Shown: positions 48,111-58,258, counted from the first letter of the stretch. The stretch: DNA of 64,000 nt from Alphaproteobacteria bacterium (GCA_022827685.1 JAJEIH010000095.1:1-64000); one strand, 5' to 3'. Notes: a model not told the origin generated them from the sequence alone. Program-made: numbers and translations.

Positions 48111-48835
48111 CGCGCGCGGTCCATGGCCGCCCGCATCCGCCGGACCGTCTCGGCCAGGCCGGTGAAGATCGCCTCGCCGACCAGGAAATGGCCGATATTG
48201 AGTTCCGCAACCGTCGGGATCGCCGCGACCGGGCCGACATTGTCATAGGTCAGGCCGTGGCCGGCATGGCATTCGAGCCCGAGCTCGTCTGCGAGCGCCG
48301 CGGCCGAGCGGATGCGCTCCAGTTCCGCCTGCTGCGCCTCTCCCGCCAGTTCGCAATAGCGCCCCGTGTGCAGCTCGACCACCGGCGCGCCGAGCGCCGC
48401 CGCGGCGCGAAGCTGCTTCGGATCGGGCTCGATGAACAGCGAGACCCGGATGCCCGCGGCCGCGAGCGCCTGCACCCGGGAGCCGAGCGCGGCGCCGAGG
48501 CCGGCCGCGTCGAGCCCGCCCTCGGTCGTCAGCTCCTCGCGCCGCTCCGGCACCAGGCAGGCGGCGTGCGGCCGGATCGCGGAGGCGATCTCCACCATGG
48601 CGTCGGTCGGCGCCATCTCGAAATTGAGCGGGGCGGGCAGGGCGTCCTTCAGCCGGCGCATGTCCTCGTCGCGGATATGGCGGCGGTCCTCGCGCAAATG
48701 CGCCGTGATCCCGTCCGCGCCCGCTTCGCAGGCGAGCAGCGCCGCGCGCACCGGGTCCGGATATGCGACCCCGCGCGCATTGCGGACGGTCGCGACGTGA
48801 TCGACGTTCACGCCGAGTCTCGGTCGGTTTGTCAT
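48107..48835 (-). CDS. pdxJ: Pyridoxine 5'-phosphate synthase
   Basis: A 242-residue TIM-barrel protein with [48 protein letters not shown] and [33 protein letters not shown]. It joins 1-deoxyxylulose-5-phosphate and aminoacetone phosphate to form pyridoxine phosphate. It precedes acpS in the usual alphaproteobacterial order and overlaps DUF2062 by 4 bp. Confidence 0.95.
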   Translation of the reverse strand: MTNRPRLGVNVDHVATVRNARGVAYPDPVRAALLACEAGADGITAHLREDRRHIRDEDMRRLKDALPAPLNFEMAPTDAMVEIASAIRPHAACLVPERREELTTEGGLDAAGLGAALGSRVQALAAAGIRVSLFIEPDPKQLRAAAALGAPVVELHTGRYCELAGEAQQAELERIRSAAALADELGLECHAGHGLTYDNVGPVAAIPTVAELNIGHFLVGEAIFTGLAETVRRMRAAMDRAR

Positions 48836-49413
48836 GCCTCCACATCTCCGGCCCGGGCGCGGGCGATGCGGCCGCGCCTGCGTCTCTGATAGGCGCGCAC
48901 CAGCGGCGCCAGCATGATGAAGAACGCCCCCCAGGCAACCGCGCCCAGCACGGCGCCGCCGACCGTCATGGCGAGCAGCAGGGGCTGCGCCGTCTCCAGG
49001 AAGGTGCCGAACCGGCCGTCAATGCCGGCCTCGAAGGCGCGCCCCCAGGTCTCGGTGAAATTGACGCCCTCCGCGCCGAAGCCGAGCCACGCGCCGAGCT
49101 CATAGGTGCCGACCCAGATGAAGGGGAAGGTCCAGGGATTGCCCACCACCGTGCCGATGGCGGCCGCGAGCACATTCGAGCGGGTGGCGAGCGCGAATAT
49201 CGCCGCCATGACGAAGTGCAGGCCCGGGAACGGCAGGAAGGAAGTGAACGCGCCCCAGGAGAAGCCCGCGGCGAGCGAATAGGGCGTGCCCGGAATGCGG
49301 CTGAGGCGCATGGCGAGATAGCGCGATGCGCGCCGCCAGCCTCCCGACGGCCACACCCACCCTCCGATCCGGGACGGTAGCCCGCGCCGCCGTTTGCGCC
49401 CCAGGATCGCCAT
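48832..49413 (-). CDS. DUF2062 membrane protein
   Basis: A 193-residue protein with several membrane helices and the DUF2062 pattern: [74 protein letters not shown]. Function is unknown; it is a regular neighbour of pdxJ and rel in Alphaproteobacteria. Confidence 0.87.
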   Translation of the reverse strand: MAILGRKRRRGLPSRIGGWVWPSGGWRRASRYLAMRLSRIPGTPYSLAAGFSWGAFTSFLPFPGLHFVMAAIFALATRSNVLAAAIGTVVGNPWTFPFIWVGTYELGAWLGFGAEGVNFTETWGRAFEAGIDGRFGTFLETAQPLLLAMTVGGAVLGAVAWGAFFIMLAPLVRAYQRRRRGRIARARAGDVEA

Positions 49414-49418
49414 GGCCG

Positions 49419-51569
49419 TCAGCGCTTCGCCCGCTTCACCGAAGCGATCTCGGGCCGGGCGCTCAGCGCGGCCATGATGTCGTTGAGCTGCCTTGTGTTG
49501 AGGACCTCGACATCGACCAGCAGTTCGAAGAAGTCCGTCTGGCGGTTGACGAATTTCAGGTTCGAGATGTTCGCCCGGTTGCTTGCGATCAGGGACGCCA
49601 CATTCGCCAGCGTGCCGGGCTTGTTGGCCACCGTCAGGCGCATCCGCCCGACATGGCGCGGCTGCTCCTCCCCCGGCTCGTTCTCCCAGGCGAGTTCGAT
49701 CCAGCGCTCCGGGGTGTGGGAAAAGCTCTCAAGCGTCAGGCATTCCTCGGTATGGACGGTCACGCCCTTGCCGGTGGTAATGATGCCGACGATCCGGTCG
49801 CCCGGAATCGGGTGGCAGCAGCGGGCGAAATGCGTGGCGAGGCCCGGCATCACGCCGCGGACCAGCAGCGGGCCGGCGCGCCCCTCCCGCCGCCGCCGGG
49901 CGCGCTCGATGGAGACCACGGTTTCGGTGTCCGGGTCCACCGGCGCCTCGGGATAGAGCGCCTTCAGGACGCCCCGCGCCGCGACGCGCCCTTCGCCGAT
50001 CGCGGCGAGCAGGTCCTCCGGCGACTCCAGCTTGCGGGCGCGCGCGACGGGCGCAAGCTGGCGTTCGCGCCAGACATGCCCGGCGTCGCGCATCTCGACA
50101 TCGAGAAGCTGGCGGCCGAGCCTGATGAACTCCTCGCGCCGCTGAAGGCGCTCATGGCGGCGGATATGCGCCTTCGCCTTGCCGGTGACGACGAACCGGT
50201 CCCACTCCGGCGTGACGCGCAGGCTCTTCGCGGTGACGATTTCCACCCGGTCCCCGTTATGCAGCTCGGTGCGCAGCGGCACCTGCCGGCCGTTGACCCG
50301 GCCGCCGGCGCAGTGGTCGCCGACCTCGGAATGGATCGCATAGGCGAAATCGACCAGCGTCGCCCCGGCGGGCAGGGCCTTGAGGTCGCCTTTGGGAGTG
50401 AAGCAGAACACCTGGTCCGGGAAGAGCTGCATCTTGGTGTGCGACAGGAACTCCTCCGGGCTCGACGCGCTTTCCAGGATGTCGAGGAACTGCTGCACCC
50501 ACTCATACTGCCGCCCGTCCACGCCGCCGCCTTCCTGCTTGTAGAGCCAGTGGGCGGCGGCGCCGTTTTCGGCGAATTCGTGCATCTCGCGGGAGCGGAT
50601 CTGCACTTCGATCGGGTGTCCGTCGGGGCCGGTCAGCACCGTATGCAGGGCGCGGTAGCCGTTGTCCTTGGGAAGGGAGATGTAGTCCTTGAACCGCTCC
50701 GGCACCGCGCGCCAGGCGGCGTGCAGATGCCCGAGCGCCTCGTAGCAATGCATCGCCGACTCCACGACGACGCGAAACGCCATGATGTCCGAGACCTGTT
50801 CCAGGGACACGGTCTTCTTGCGCTGCATCTTGGTCCAGATGGAATGCGGGCGCTTGCGCCGGCCCGTGATCTCGGCCTCGAGCCCGGCCTCCTCAAGCGA
50901 CTGCGACAGGGCCTCGATGATCCTTTCGACCTGGCCGCCGCCCTCCCGTTCGAGAAGCTCGAAACCTTCCGCGATGTTCTCGTGGGTGTCGGGCTGGAGT
51001 ATGGCGAAGGCCCGGTCCGCCAGGTCTTCCTTCCAGTCCTGCATCCCGATCCGCTCGGCGAGCGGGACGTAGATCTCCAGCGTCTCGGCCGCGATCCGGC
51101 GCTTTTTCTCTTCCCCGGCGATGAAATGCAGCGTGCGCATGTTGTGCAGCCGGTCCGCAAGCTTGACGAGCAGCACCCGGATGTCCTGCGACATCGCGAG
51201 CACCAGCTTGCCCAGATTCTCGGCCTGCCGGGTGTGCGCGGACTCGGACTCGATCTTGGAGAGCTTGGTGACCCCGTCCACCAGCCGTTCGACCTCGCTG
51301 CCGAACATCCGGCGGATGTCGGCAAGCGTGGCGTCGGTGTCCTCGACCGTGTCGTGCAGGAGGGCGGTGATGATCGAGGCGCTGTCGAGCCTGATGTCGG
51401 CCAGAATCCCGGCGACTTCGAGCGGATGGGAGAAATAGGGGTCGCCCGAGGCACGGACCTGGTGGCCGTGCTGGACCATTGCATAGACATAGGCGCGGTT
51501 TATCAGCAGTTCGTCGGCATCGGGGTCGTATGCCCTGATGCGTTCGATCAGTTCGTACTGCCGGAGCAT
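49419..51569 (-). CDS. rel: Bifunctional (p)ppGpp synthetase/hydrolase (RelA/SpoT homologue)
   Basis: A 716-residue protein. The hydrolase HD domain is intact (H72-D73 in LLHDTVEDT, with YFSHPLEVAG). The synthetase domain has SIWTKMQRKK and DIMAFRV. A TGS domain (CFTPKGDLKALPAGATLVDFAYAIHSEVGDHC) follows, and a C-terminal ACT domain ends at KRAKR. It makes and removes (p)ppGpp in response to starvation. It lies between rpoZ and DUF2062, the standard order. Confidence 0.95.
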   Translation of the reverse strand: MLRQYELIERIRAYDPDADELLINRAYVYAMVQHGHQVRASGDPYFSHPLEVAGILADIRLDSASIITALLHDTVEDTDATLADIRRMFGSEVERLVDGVTKLSKIESESAHTRQAENLGKLVLAMSQDIRVLLVKLADRLHNMRTLHFIAGEEKKRRIAAETLEIYVPLAERIGMQDWKEDLADRAFAILQPDTHENIAEGFELLEREGGGQVERIIEALSQSLEEAGLEAEITGRRKRPHSIWTKMQRKKTVSLEQVSDIMAFRVVVESAMHCYEALGHLHAAWRAVPERFKDYISLPKDNGYRALHTVLTGPDGHPIEVQIRSREMHEFAENGAAAHWLYKQEGGGVDGRQYEWVQQFLDILESASSPEEFLSHTKMQLFPDQVFCFTPKGDLKALPAGATLVDFAYAIHSEVGDHCAGGRVNGRQVPLRTELHNGDRVEIVTAKSLRVTPEWDRFVVTGKAKAHIRRHERLQRREEFIRLGRQLLDVEMRDAGHVWRERQLAPVARARKLESPEDLLAAIGEGRVAARGVLKALYPEAPVDPDTETVVSIERARRRREGRAGPLLVRGVMPGLATHFARCCHPIPGDRIVGIITTGKGVTVHTEECLTLESFSHTPERWIELAWENEPGEEQPRHVGRMRLTVANKPGTLANVASLIASNRANISNLKFVNRQTDFFELLVDVEVLNTRQLNDIMAALSARPEIASVKRAKR

Positions 51570-51638
51570 TCCGCGAACCCGAACGCGCCTACCGCGCCCC
51601 GCGGCAGGAAATCCCGCAGCGCCTGCGCATATGACGTC

Positions 51639-52016
51639 CTAGCTGTTGTCGCGAGGCTGCAGTTCGCCGTCCTGCTGGGCCACCTCGCGCATGAGCGAGC
51701 TGATGTCGAGATCCTGCTCCGCCGGGCTCCTGTCCGGAACATCCGGGGCCGGCAGCATGTCGAGCCCGTCGCCCGGCTCTTCCTCTTCCTCGCGGTGGCG
51801 CAGGAGCCGCCGGATCTGGCCTTCCTCGAGCTCGTCGAGAGGGACGGTCTCCTCGGCAATCTCCCTGAGCGACACCACGGGATTCTTGTCCCTGTCGCGG
51901 TCCAGGGTAATCTCCGCGCCCTCGGAGATGTCGCGCGAACGCTGCGCCGCGAGCATGACAAGATCGAAACGGTTCGGGACCTTGAGGACGCAGTCCTCGA
52001 CGGTGACGCGCGCCAT
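51639..52016 (-). CDS. rpoZ: RNA polymerase omega subunit
   Basis: A 125-residue protein starting [55 protein letters not shown], the omega core, followed by an acidic C-terminal extension with EEEEEPGD. Omega helps assemble RNA polymerase and contributes to ppGpp response; it precedes rel as usual. Start ATG 52016 was chosen over one three codons upstream. Confidence 0.95.
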   Translation of the reverse strand: MARVTVEDCVLKVPNRFDLVMLAAQRSRDISEGAEITLDRDRDKNPVVSLREIAEETVPLDELEEGQIRRLLRHREEEEEPGDGLDMLPAPDVPDRSPAEQDLDISSLMREVAQQDGELQPRDNS

Positions 52017-52056
52017 GGGCTTCACTCGCTGCGGAATTGAACGACAGTCGGGCGAG

Positions 52057-53025
52057 TTATAGGCGGAACGGCCGTTGTCGGCAACCGTTCCGGCGCTTTG
52101 CCCGCCTCGCCGGCGGGCGCTCGGCCTCGATGGTGGACCAGCCGCCGCGGCGGCGCGAGCGGAGGAAACGCAGGCCCTGGCGGCGCAGCGCGAGGCGCAG
52201 CGGCGGTTCCTGGCGTTCGAGAATGCCGGACATCACCACGAGGCCTCCCGGCGCGGCGAGGCGGGCGATCCCGGGCGCAAGGCGCAGCAGCGGCCGGTAG
52301 AGGAGATTGGCGAGGATCGCGTCATAGGGCGCGCCGGCGCGGATCGCGGGATGCGCCGGCCCGTCCGCCTGCAGGAAGCGGAGGCGGAGCCCGTTCGCGC
52401 GGGCGTTGCGCGCGAAGGGCGCGCCGGCGGCGGGGTCGATATCGCTTGCCGCGACGCGGACGCCCGGCCAGAGGCGTGCCGCCGCGAAGGCAAGCACGCC
52501 GGTGCCCGTGCCGAGGTCCAGCACGGCGCGCGGCCGCCGACCGGGCCCCGTCCGGCACCGGAGCCGGTCGAGCGCGGCAAGGCATCCTTCCGTGGTGGGG
52601 TGCGCGCCCGTGCCGAAAGCGGTTGCAGCGGCAATGCGCAGGCGCACCGGCGCCGGCGGCAGCCGTGCGCCGGGGTCGCCGACGGCGATGCGGCCGACGC
52701 GCCGCACCGGCAGGCCCGCCTGGCTTTCCGCCGTCCAGTCGCGCCCGGCGAGCGGCGCCGCCTCGGGCGCCGGCAGGCCTTCCCCGGCCGCCAGGCGCGC
52801 AAGCGCCGCCATGTCGGGCGGCGCGGCGGCAACGCCTTCCACCACGCACACCTCCGCCAGCCAGATTTCGTCCGCCCATCCTCCGCTTCGGGCGCCGGGG
52901 CGCGGCGTGTCGCCGGAGGCGAGCTCGAAGACGGAGACGGCGTCGGCCCAGCCTTCGAGCACCCGCTCCGCCGCCGCCGTCCGGTCCTCCGGGACGGTGA
53001 GCCAGACCCGCCAGAGCGGGCTCAA
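52057..53025 (-). CDS. prmA: Ribosomal protein L11 methyltransferase
   Basis: A 322-residue protein with the class I methyltransferase SAM site [15 protein letters not shown] and the NLLYRPLL motif that replaces the NILA-type motif of relatives. The region before it, [16 protein letters not shown], is typical of PrmA. It trimethylates L11. The start appears to be TTG 53025, overlapping the DUF1674 stop as TTGA; no better start lies in frame. It sits between DUF1674 and rpoZ. Confidence 0.85.
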   Translation of the reverse strand: MSPLWRVWLTVPEDRTAAAERVLEGWADAVSVFELASGDTPRPGARSGGWADEIWLAEVCVVEGVAAAPPDMAALARLAAGEGLPAPEAAPLAGRDWTAESQAGLPVRRVGRIAVGDPGARLPPAPVRLRIAAATAFGTGAHPTTEGCLAALDRLRCRTGPGRRPRAVLDLGTGTGVLAFAAARLWPGVRVAASDIDPAAGAPFARNARANGLRLRFLQADGPAHPAIRAGAPYDAILANLLYRPLLRLAPGIARLAAPGGLVVMSGILERQEPPLRLALRRQGLRFLRSRRRGGWSTIEAERPPARRAKRRNGCRQRPFRL

Positions 53026-53192
53026 AAGTCGATGCAGCGCCCGTCTATCTCCCAGTCGCCGTAGCGCGTCGGGTCGGGCCTTTCGGGCTTGTCCTGCGTG
53101 TCGCCGCCGGCGTCTTCCGGCAGCGGCGGGCGCGCATTGCCGGGCGCCGGGTCCTGCGTCTTCGGCTCGTCGGGGCGTGATTTGCGCGACAT
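53022..53192 (-). CDS. DUF1674 protein (succinate dehydrogenase assembly factor 4 family)
   Basis: A 56-residue protein with a Pro/Gly/Asp-rich middle and the family end [22 protein letters not shown]4/Sdh8 binds the flavinylated SdhA subunit before complex II assembly. Its ATG at 53192 sits in a CATG, so the opposite strand carries an ATG at the same place; the htpX gene reads divergently. It overlaps prmA by 4 bp. Confidence 0.82.
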   Translation of the reverse strand: MSRKSRPDEPKTQDPAPGNARPPLPEDAGGDTQDKPERPDPTRYGDWEIDGRCIDF

Positions 53193-53244
53193 GGCTCCTA
53201 CATATGGCATGCTGGAGCCCCTTGCCAAGCAGAGCCGCCTGCCC

Positions 53245-54171
53245 ATGCCGAACTTCGCCCGCACCGCGATCCTGCTCGCCGGCCTGACCGGCCTGTTCCT
53301 CGCCGTCGGCTACCTGCTGGGCGGTCCCGCCGGCATGGGGCTGGCGCTCGTCTTCGCGCTTGGCATGAACGCCTTCGCCTGGTGGAACTCGGACCGGATG
53401 CTGCTCTCCATGTACGGCGCGGAGGAGGCGGACGAACGGCGCGAGCCGGAACTCCACGCCATGGTCCGGCGCCTCTCGAAACGGGCCGAACTGCCGATGC
53501 CGCGCGTCTATATCGTCCGCAACGACCAGCCCAATGCCTTCGCCACCGGGCGCAACCCGGAGAACGCCGCCGTCGCGGCCACGACGGGCCTCTTGCAGAC
53601 CCTCTCGCCCAAAGAGGTCGAAGGCGTGATGGCGCACGAGCTTGCGCATGTGAAGAACCGCGACACGCTCATCATGACGATCACCGCGACGGTTGCGGGC
53701 GCGGTATCGATGCTCGCGAATTTCGGCCTCTTCTTCGGCGGCGGGCGCAACAGTCCGCTCGGTTTCGCCGGTGCCCTGCTCGTCGCGATCCTGGCGCCCA
53801 TGGCGGCCATGCTGGTGCAGATGGCGATCAGCCGGGCGCGCGAATACGAGGCCGACAGGCTGGGCGCGGAAATCTGCGGCGACCCGCTGGCGCTCGCTTC
53901 CGCGCTCGAACGCCTGGAGCGGGGCGCCGCCCGCATCGACAACCATGCGGCCGAACGCAACCCCGCCACCGCCCATATGTTCATCGTGAACCCGCTGCAC
54001 GCGCACAAGGCCGACAAGCTGTTCTCGACGCATCCCTCGACGGCGAACCGGGTCCGGGCGCTCCGGGACATGGCCCGTGCGCCGCGCCCGCGCCCGGCCG
54101 GACGGCCGGGCGGCGCGCCGACCGGCGCCTCGTGGATGCAGGGGCCCCGCCGCAAGGGTCCCTGGGCGTGA
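53245..54171 (+). CDS. htpX: Membrane metalloprotease HtpX
   Basis: A 308-residue M48 protease with membrane helices at about 8-25 and 30-48. The zinc motif HELAH is at 131-135, [10 protein letters not shown] supplies the later metal ligand, and more hydrophobic segments lie at about 145-195. It helps remove damaged inner-membrane proteins. ATG 53245 gives the usual [13 protein letters not shown] start; an ATG 12 codons upstream is possible. It overlaps rsmB (GTGA). Confidence 0.93.
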   Translation: MPNFARTAILLAGLTGLFLAVGYLLGGPAGMGLALVFALGMNAFAWWNSDRMLLSMYGAEEADERREPELHAMVRRLSKRAELPMPRVYIVRNDQPNAFATGRNPENAAVAATTGLLQTLSPKEVEGVMAHELAHVKNRDTLIMTITATVAGAVSMLANFGLFFGGGRNSPLGFAGALLVAILAPMAAMLVQMAISRAREYEADRLGAEICGDPLALASALERLERGAARIDNHAAERNPATAHMFIVNPLHAHKADKLFSTHPSTANRVRALRDMARAPRPRPAGRPGGAPTGASWMQGPRRKGPWA

Positions 54172-55418
54172 GCGGCGGCGCGGCCCGCGCGCTCGCTCTC
54201 GACCTGCTCGCTTCCGTCCTGCTGGAAGGCCGCCCGCTCGAAGACCCGCCGCCGGAGATGGGAAGCCCGGAGACGCGCGCCTTCGCGCGCCGCCTTGCCG
54301 CGACGGTGCTCAGGCGCGCGGGCCAGATCGAGGCGCTGACGGCGCGCTTCCTCGTCCGGCCCCTGCCCCGCCGGGCGGAGCGGACCCGGCTGCTGCTGAT
54401 GCTCGGCATGGCGCAGATACTGTTCGAGGAGGTGCCGGCCCATGCGGCGGTCGATACCGCCGTCGGGCTGGCGGATGCGCGCATGAAGGGCCTCGTCAAC
54501 GCCGTGCTGCGCCGCTGCGCGCGCGAGGCACCTGCCCTGGTCGAAGCCCAGGACGCCGCCCGTCTGAACACGCCGCCGCGCCTGATGGCGGGCTGGGAGG
54601 CGGTCTATGGCGAGGCCGCCGCCCGCGCCGTCGCCGAAGCGCATCTCGGGGACGCGCCGCTCGACCTCTCGCTTCGCCGGCCCGACGCGCCCGGCCCGCT
54701 GCCGGAGGGCAGGATCATGCCGACCGGCTCGCTGCGCCTTACGCGGCCGGGGGCGGTAAGCCGGATGCCCGGATACGAGGAGGGCGGCTGGTGGGTCCAG
54801 GACATGGCGGCCGCCCTGCCGGCGCGGATGCTGGGCCCTGTCGCCGGCGAGCACGTGCTGGACCTCTGCGCCGCGCCCGGCGGCAAGACCGCGCAACTCG
54901 CCGCGGCCGGGGCGCGGGTGACGGCGCTGGACCGCGCGCCCGACCGGCTGGCGGCGGCGCGGGCCAATTTCGCCCGTCTCGGCCTGGAAGCGGAGTGGGT
55001 CGAAGCCGACGCCGCCGAGTGGCGGCCGGAGAGGCCCTTCCCGGCCGTGCTGCTCGATGCGCCCTGCAGCGCCACCGGCACGATCCGCCGGCACCCCGAC
55101 ATCCTGCACCGCCGGGCCGGGCGGCGGCTCGACCGGCTGACCGCGCTCCAGGACCGCCTTCTCGCCGGCGCGGCCGACGCCACCGCCCCGGGCGGGCGGC
55201 TGGTCTATGCCTGCTGCTCGCTGGAGCCCGAGGAAGGGCCGGAGCGCATCGCCGCCTTCCTCGCCACACGGCCCGAATTCGCGCTGGAGCCGGTCGCCTT
55301 CCCGGCGCTCCCGGACGCCGCGGCGCCCGACGGCGCGCTGCGCACGCTGCCCTCCATGCTCCCGGAGCAAGGCGGCATGGACGGCTTCTACGCCGCCCGC
55401 CTCGTCCGCGTGGGGTGA
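54168..55418 (+). CDS. rsmB: 16S rRNA (cytosine-967-C5) methyltransferase
   Basis: The 416-residue protein has an N-terminal NusB-like helical domain (about 1-135) and a SAM methyltransferase domain with [30 protein letters not shown] and [11 protein letters not shown], whose two cysteines form the m5C active site. It starts at GTG 54168, overlapping htpX by 4 bp. It ends at 55418, just before the Fic gene. Confidence 0.94.
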   Translation: MSGGAARALALDLLASVLLEGRPLEDPPPEMGSPETRAFARRLAATVLRRAGQIEALTARFLVRPLPRRAERTRLLLMLGMAQILFEEVPAHAAVDTAVGLADARMKGLVNAVLRRCAREAPALVEAQDAARLNTPPRLMAGWEAVYGEAAARAVAEAHLGDAPLDLSLRRPDAPGPLPEGRIMPTGSLRLTRPGAVSRMPGYEEGGWWVQDMAAALPARMLGPVAGEHVLDLCAAPGGKTAQLAAAGARVTALDRAPDRLAAARANFARLGLEAEWVEADAAEWRPERPFPAVLLDAPCSATGTIRRHPDILHRRAGRRLDRLTALQDRLLAGAADATAPGGRLVYACCSLEPEEGPERIAAFLATRPEFALEPVAFPALPDAAAPDGALRTLPSMLPEQGGMDGFYAARLVRVG

Positions 55419-55446
55419 GGGCGGCGGCGTTGCTGTTGCCGGCGTT

Positions 55447-55475
55447 TGACAGAAATGTTGTCAGCCGATCTGTCA
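55447..55475. promoter_or_regulatory. Candidate operator upstream of the Fic gene
   Basis: TGACA (55447-55451) and TGTCA (55459-55463) form an inverted repeat, and another TGTCA at 55471-55475 follows 12 bp on. They lie in an unusually AT-rich patch about 55-80 bp before the Fic start. A regulator binding TGTCA half-sites is possible. Confidence 0.35.
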
Positions 55476-55528
55476 TATCTTCCATTGAAATAATGTAACC
55501 AGTTGAATATAATCACCTTCTCTCGGAT

Positions 55529-56719
55529 TTGTTTGTGACAAAGACAGTGACAAACCAGCGGCCATACGAGCGGACACATCCCTGGCTGACCTTTGCCTTC
55601 GACCTCGGGCGGCTGCAACATACGGACTGGCTGGCCCTCGGCGAGGCGGCGGCGATGATCGACCGGATCGCCGGTGCGCCGCTCGACCCGGACATCGCCG
55701 AGGAGGTCCACAAGCTCTATCTCGCCAGGGGCGCGCTCGCCACCACCGCCATCGAAGGCAACACGCTCTCGGAAGAGGAGGCGCGCGGCGTCATCGACGA
55801 GACGGCAGCGCTTCCGGCATCGCGCGCCTATCTCGGGCAGGAAATCCGGAACATCGTCGAAGCGTGCAATCTTGTGGGGGGCGAGATTGCCGGGCACGGC
55901 CGTTTCGCACTGACCGTCGAGAGCATAGAGCGGCTGAACGCCGTGGTGCTCCGCGATCTTGAGGTCGAGGACCATGTCGCGCCCGGAAAGGTCCGCGAGG
56001 TGAATGTGTCGGTCGGCGGCTACCGTTGCCCCGACCGGCGCGACGCCGCTTTCCTGCTGGACCGGCTTTGCGGGGTGTTGAACGATTTTCCGCTGCCGGA
56101 CGGGAACCGCTACGCCTTCTCGATCCTCAAGGCGGTCTTCGCGCACCTCTATTTCGTCTGGATCCATCCCTTCGGCGACGGCAACGGACGCACGGCGCGG
56201 CTGATCGAACTGGCCATCCTGCTGGAAGCGGGCCTGCCCCAGCCCGCCTGCCATCTGCCCAGCAACCACTACAACCTCACGCGGACCGAATATTACCGCC
56301 AGCTTGCGAGGGCCAGCGGCGGGGAGAACGGCATATACGGCTTCGCAAGCTACACAATCCGGGGATTTGCGGACGGATTGCGCGAACAGGTCGAGGTCAT
56401 CCGGGAGCACCAGGAAGCGGTCGCCTGGGTCAATTTCGTCCATGAGCAATTCCGCGAAAGCAGGGGCGCGGGGGCGCCGAGGCAGCGCGACCTGCTGCTT
56501 GCGTTGTCGCGGCAGCCCGGCCCGGTTCCGGTGAACCGCCTGGCGTCTCTCGATGCGGTGACCGCTCTGGCCTACGCATCGCTTTCGGACCGGACGCTGC
56601 TGCGCGATGTCGAGGCGCTGGCGCGCCGCGGCCTTCTGTCGAGCGGTCCGGACGGTGTCCGCGCAAACCGGGAGCGCATCCGCGCCTTCCTGCCCTGGCG
56701 GAACGATCCGCCGTCCTGA
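55529..56719 (+). CDS. Fic-domain protein (predicted AMPylator, class II)
   Basis: A 396-residue protein with the complete Fic motif HPFGDGNGRTAR (213-224). The inhibitory motif T-x-x-x-E-G (T72, E76, G77 in TTAIEGN) lies N-terminal to it, so it is a class II Fic enzyme that blocks itself until released. It may transfer AMP to a protein hydroxyl. The C-terminal part resembles a winged-helix domain. The start is taken as TTG 55529, with GTGs 2 and 6 codons later possible. It is followed closely by the direct-repeat-bounded cassette. Confidence 0.85.
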   Translation: MFVTKTVTNQRPYERTHPWLTFAFDLGRLQHTDWLALGEAAAMIDRIAGAPLDPDIAEEVHKLYLARGALATTAIEGNTLSEEEARGVIDETAALPASRAYLGQEIRNIVEACNLVGGEIAGHGRFALTVESIERLNAVVLRDLEVEDHVAPGKVREVNVSVGGYRCPDRRDAAFLLDRLCGVLNDFPLPDGNRYAFSILKAVFAHLYFVWIHPFGDGNGRTARLIELAILLEAGLPQPACHLPSNHYNLTRTEYYRQLARASGGENGIYGFASYTIRGFADGLREQVEVIREHQEAVAWVNFVHEQFRESRGAGAPRQRDLLLALSRQPGPVPVNRLASLDAVTALAYASLSDRTLLRDVEALARRGLLSSGPDGVRANRERIRAFLPWRNDPPS

Positions 56720-56727
56720 GCAGGCAC

Positions 56728-56762
56728 CCGCGCCGCATCAAAGGCGGTAGATGCGGGCGGCG
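56728..56762. repeat. Left copy of 35-bp direct repeat flanking cassette
   Basis: 35 bp that match 58224-58258 with only two mismatches, including 21 identical bases in a row at the right end. It lies 9 bp after the Fic stop and starts a 1.5-kb interval with the nuclease-like gene. The right copy covers the end of the amidohydrolase gene, so this left copy is a detached duplicate of that gene end. Confidence 0.85.
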
Positions 56763-56858
56763 ACCGTACTTCTGTCCCCGGTGGAGCGGACGGCGCTGCA
56801 AAGACTGTCGTTCGACTCCGGCAGCGACAGCCGCACTTGTGGTTCCCGATGGGTCCCG

Positions 56859-58118
56859 TTAGTCATTTCGCAGGGCTGCATGCCGCTTGTCGAAGAGTTC
56901 TTCCAAGCGCTCGCGGCGGAACTCCAGAAAATCGGGAATGTTGTCCACGCCTCCCACGGGAGTGCTCCACCGGAAATTGTCGAGAGACCAAGTCTGGTCG
57001 TCGCAGGGCTTTACCGCCAGGGGCGGCGGTACGATGCGGCAAATCCTGCCGTAGAGTTGCTGAGCCCGTCGCTGCATCAGACTCCGCAGCCTGGGCGAGA
57101 AGTCTGTCGGCCTTAGGAAAGCACCCGGTACGTAAGCCGAGTTCGCCGCGCTCGTGAACAACCCGTACGGCAGTACCGGTTCCTTGGCATCCGGCAGGAT
57201 ATCCAGCTCCTCGCGCCAGCGGTTCCCGTATTCCTTGTGGTCGAAGAGGTGCGCAAGCTGGTAGTCGTCCGGTCCGCGCTTGCGGAACGGCTTGCCGGTG
57301 AAGACGAACGCCCACAAATGCTTCGGATAGTCGTTGTCGTCGAGGGCAAGGCATTGTGGGGGAACTTCGTCCGCCGTAGCCCGCTGCCGGAACACCGCAA
57401 TCTCCGTGCTTCCGGCGTACCGACGAACGCCCGGGAAAACGCAGGGCGAACTTTCCCACAGATAGATGGCGGGATCGATGCCGAGCGCCTCAAGCCGGGA
57501 AGACCAGCCGGCCCTCATGCGGCGATTGTCCTGGACGACAGCGTAGACGATGCCGGGATCGAGGAAACGCACGAACGGTGTCATCGCTCGGGCAAGCTCC
57601 CGCAAATCCTCGTCGCTCGGCGTCGGCCACGCTGGCCAGTCTGCACCCCGTCGTCGGGGTGGCCGCGCTTGCGGTGCTCGCTTGGCAGGAACGTCAGTCG
57701 AGTCGGCTTTGCCGCCGGCAGCGTAACGGTCGAAAGCCTCAACATATCGCAGGAGCGTCCGAGAACCGGCGTGCTCCGGTTTTCTCCGCGCGAGCGCGGA
57801 CACGAACCTCGACAGAGCATGGGCGTTGGCCCGGTGATGCTGCTTCCACCACTGCGAGCACACAAGGAACTCGTCAGCGTACGCATGCTCCCAGTACCGG
57901 CCGTGACCTTGAATCATCCGCCCTTGGTTCCGATGACGCAGAAGCGCGAGGTTCGGGAGGCTCAGGCCGAGCACGTCCTTGCAATGCTCGGCATCCATCA
58001 GGCTGACGATCTCTTTCTTTTCCAGAAGCGTGGGATGCTCCTCCAGCAATGTTCGCATGAGGGTCGCCACAATCTTCTGGAACTCTCCCCTCACTCCGCG
58101 AACTCCCGGCTTACTCAT
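56859..58118 (-). CDS. Uncharacterised protein, possibly HNH-type nuclease
   Basis: A 419-residue protein whose family I do not recognise. The C-terminal half has LAHLFDHKEYGNRW (H290, D293, H294), then GLFTSAANSAYVPGAFLRPTDFSPRLR (N326), spaced like the His and Asn of HNH/beta-beta-alpha-metal nucleases; this is a weak inference. The N-terminal 130 residues are helical, followed by a basic Arg/Pro-rich linker (about 145-160). Codon use and base composition look lower in GC than neighbours. ATG 58118 is the only good start. It lies inside the direct-repeat-bounded cassette and may be a defence or mobile-element gene. Confidence 0.5.
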   Translation of the reverse strand: MSKPGVRGVRGEFQKIVATLMRTLLEEHPTLLEKKEIVSLMDAEHCKDVLGLSLPNLALLRHRNQGRMIQGHGRYWEHAYADEFLVCSQWWKQHHRANAHALSRFVSALARRKPEHAGSRTLLRYVEAFDRYAAGGKADSTDVPAKRAPQARPPRRRGADWPAWPTPSDEDLRELARAMTPFVRFLDPGIVYAVVQDNRRMRAGWSSRLEALGIDPAIYLWESSPCVFPGVRRYAGSTEIAVFRQRATADEVPPQCLALDDNDYPKHLWAFVFTGKPFRKRGPDDYQLAHLFDHKEYGNRWREELDILPDAKEPVLPYGLFTSAANSAYVPGAFLRPTDFSPRLRSLMQRRAQQLYGRICRIVPPPLAVKPCDDQTWSLDNFRWSTPVGGVDNIPDFLEFRRERLEELFDKRHAALRND

Positions 58119-58223
58119 GACATCCCTTCGTTGTGTGAGCCGTCGGGAAGCGGCTTGCCTTGCCTGACTCGCTACGGTCGCTGCGGCGAGCCGCTGCCCC
58201 AGTGAGACAGGCGAACTCGGCGT

Positions 58224-58258
58224 CCGCGCCGCGTCACAGGCGGTAGATGCGGGCGGCG
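58224..58258. repeat. Right copy of 35-bp direct repeat flanking cassette
   Basis: This copy covers the last 7 codons and stop of the amidohydrolase gene (58234 onward) and about 10 bp beyond. It matches 56728-56762 with two mismatches. Together they look like att or target-site copies left when the cassette entered at the gene end, which stayed intact. Confidence 0.85.

Noticed and set aside
56751-57157. Short plus-strand frames after the Fic gene
   Set aside because: They overlap the nuclease-like gene on the opposite strand and have no recognisable features.
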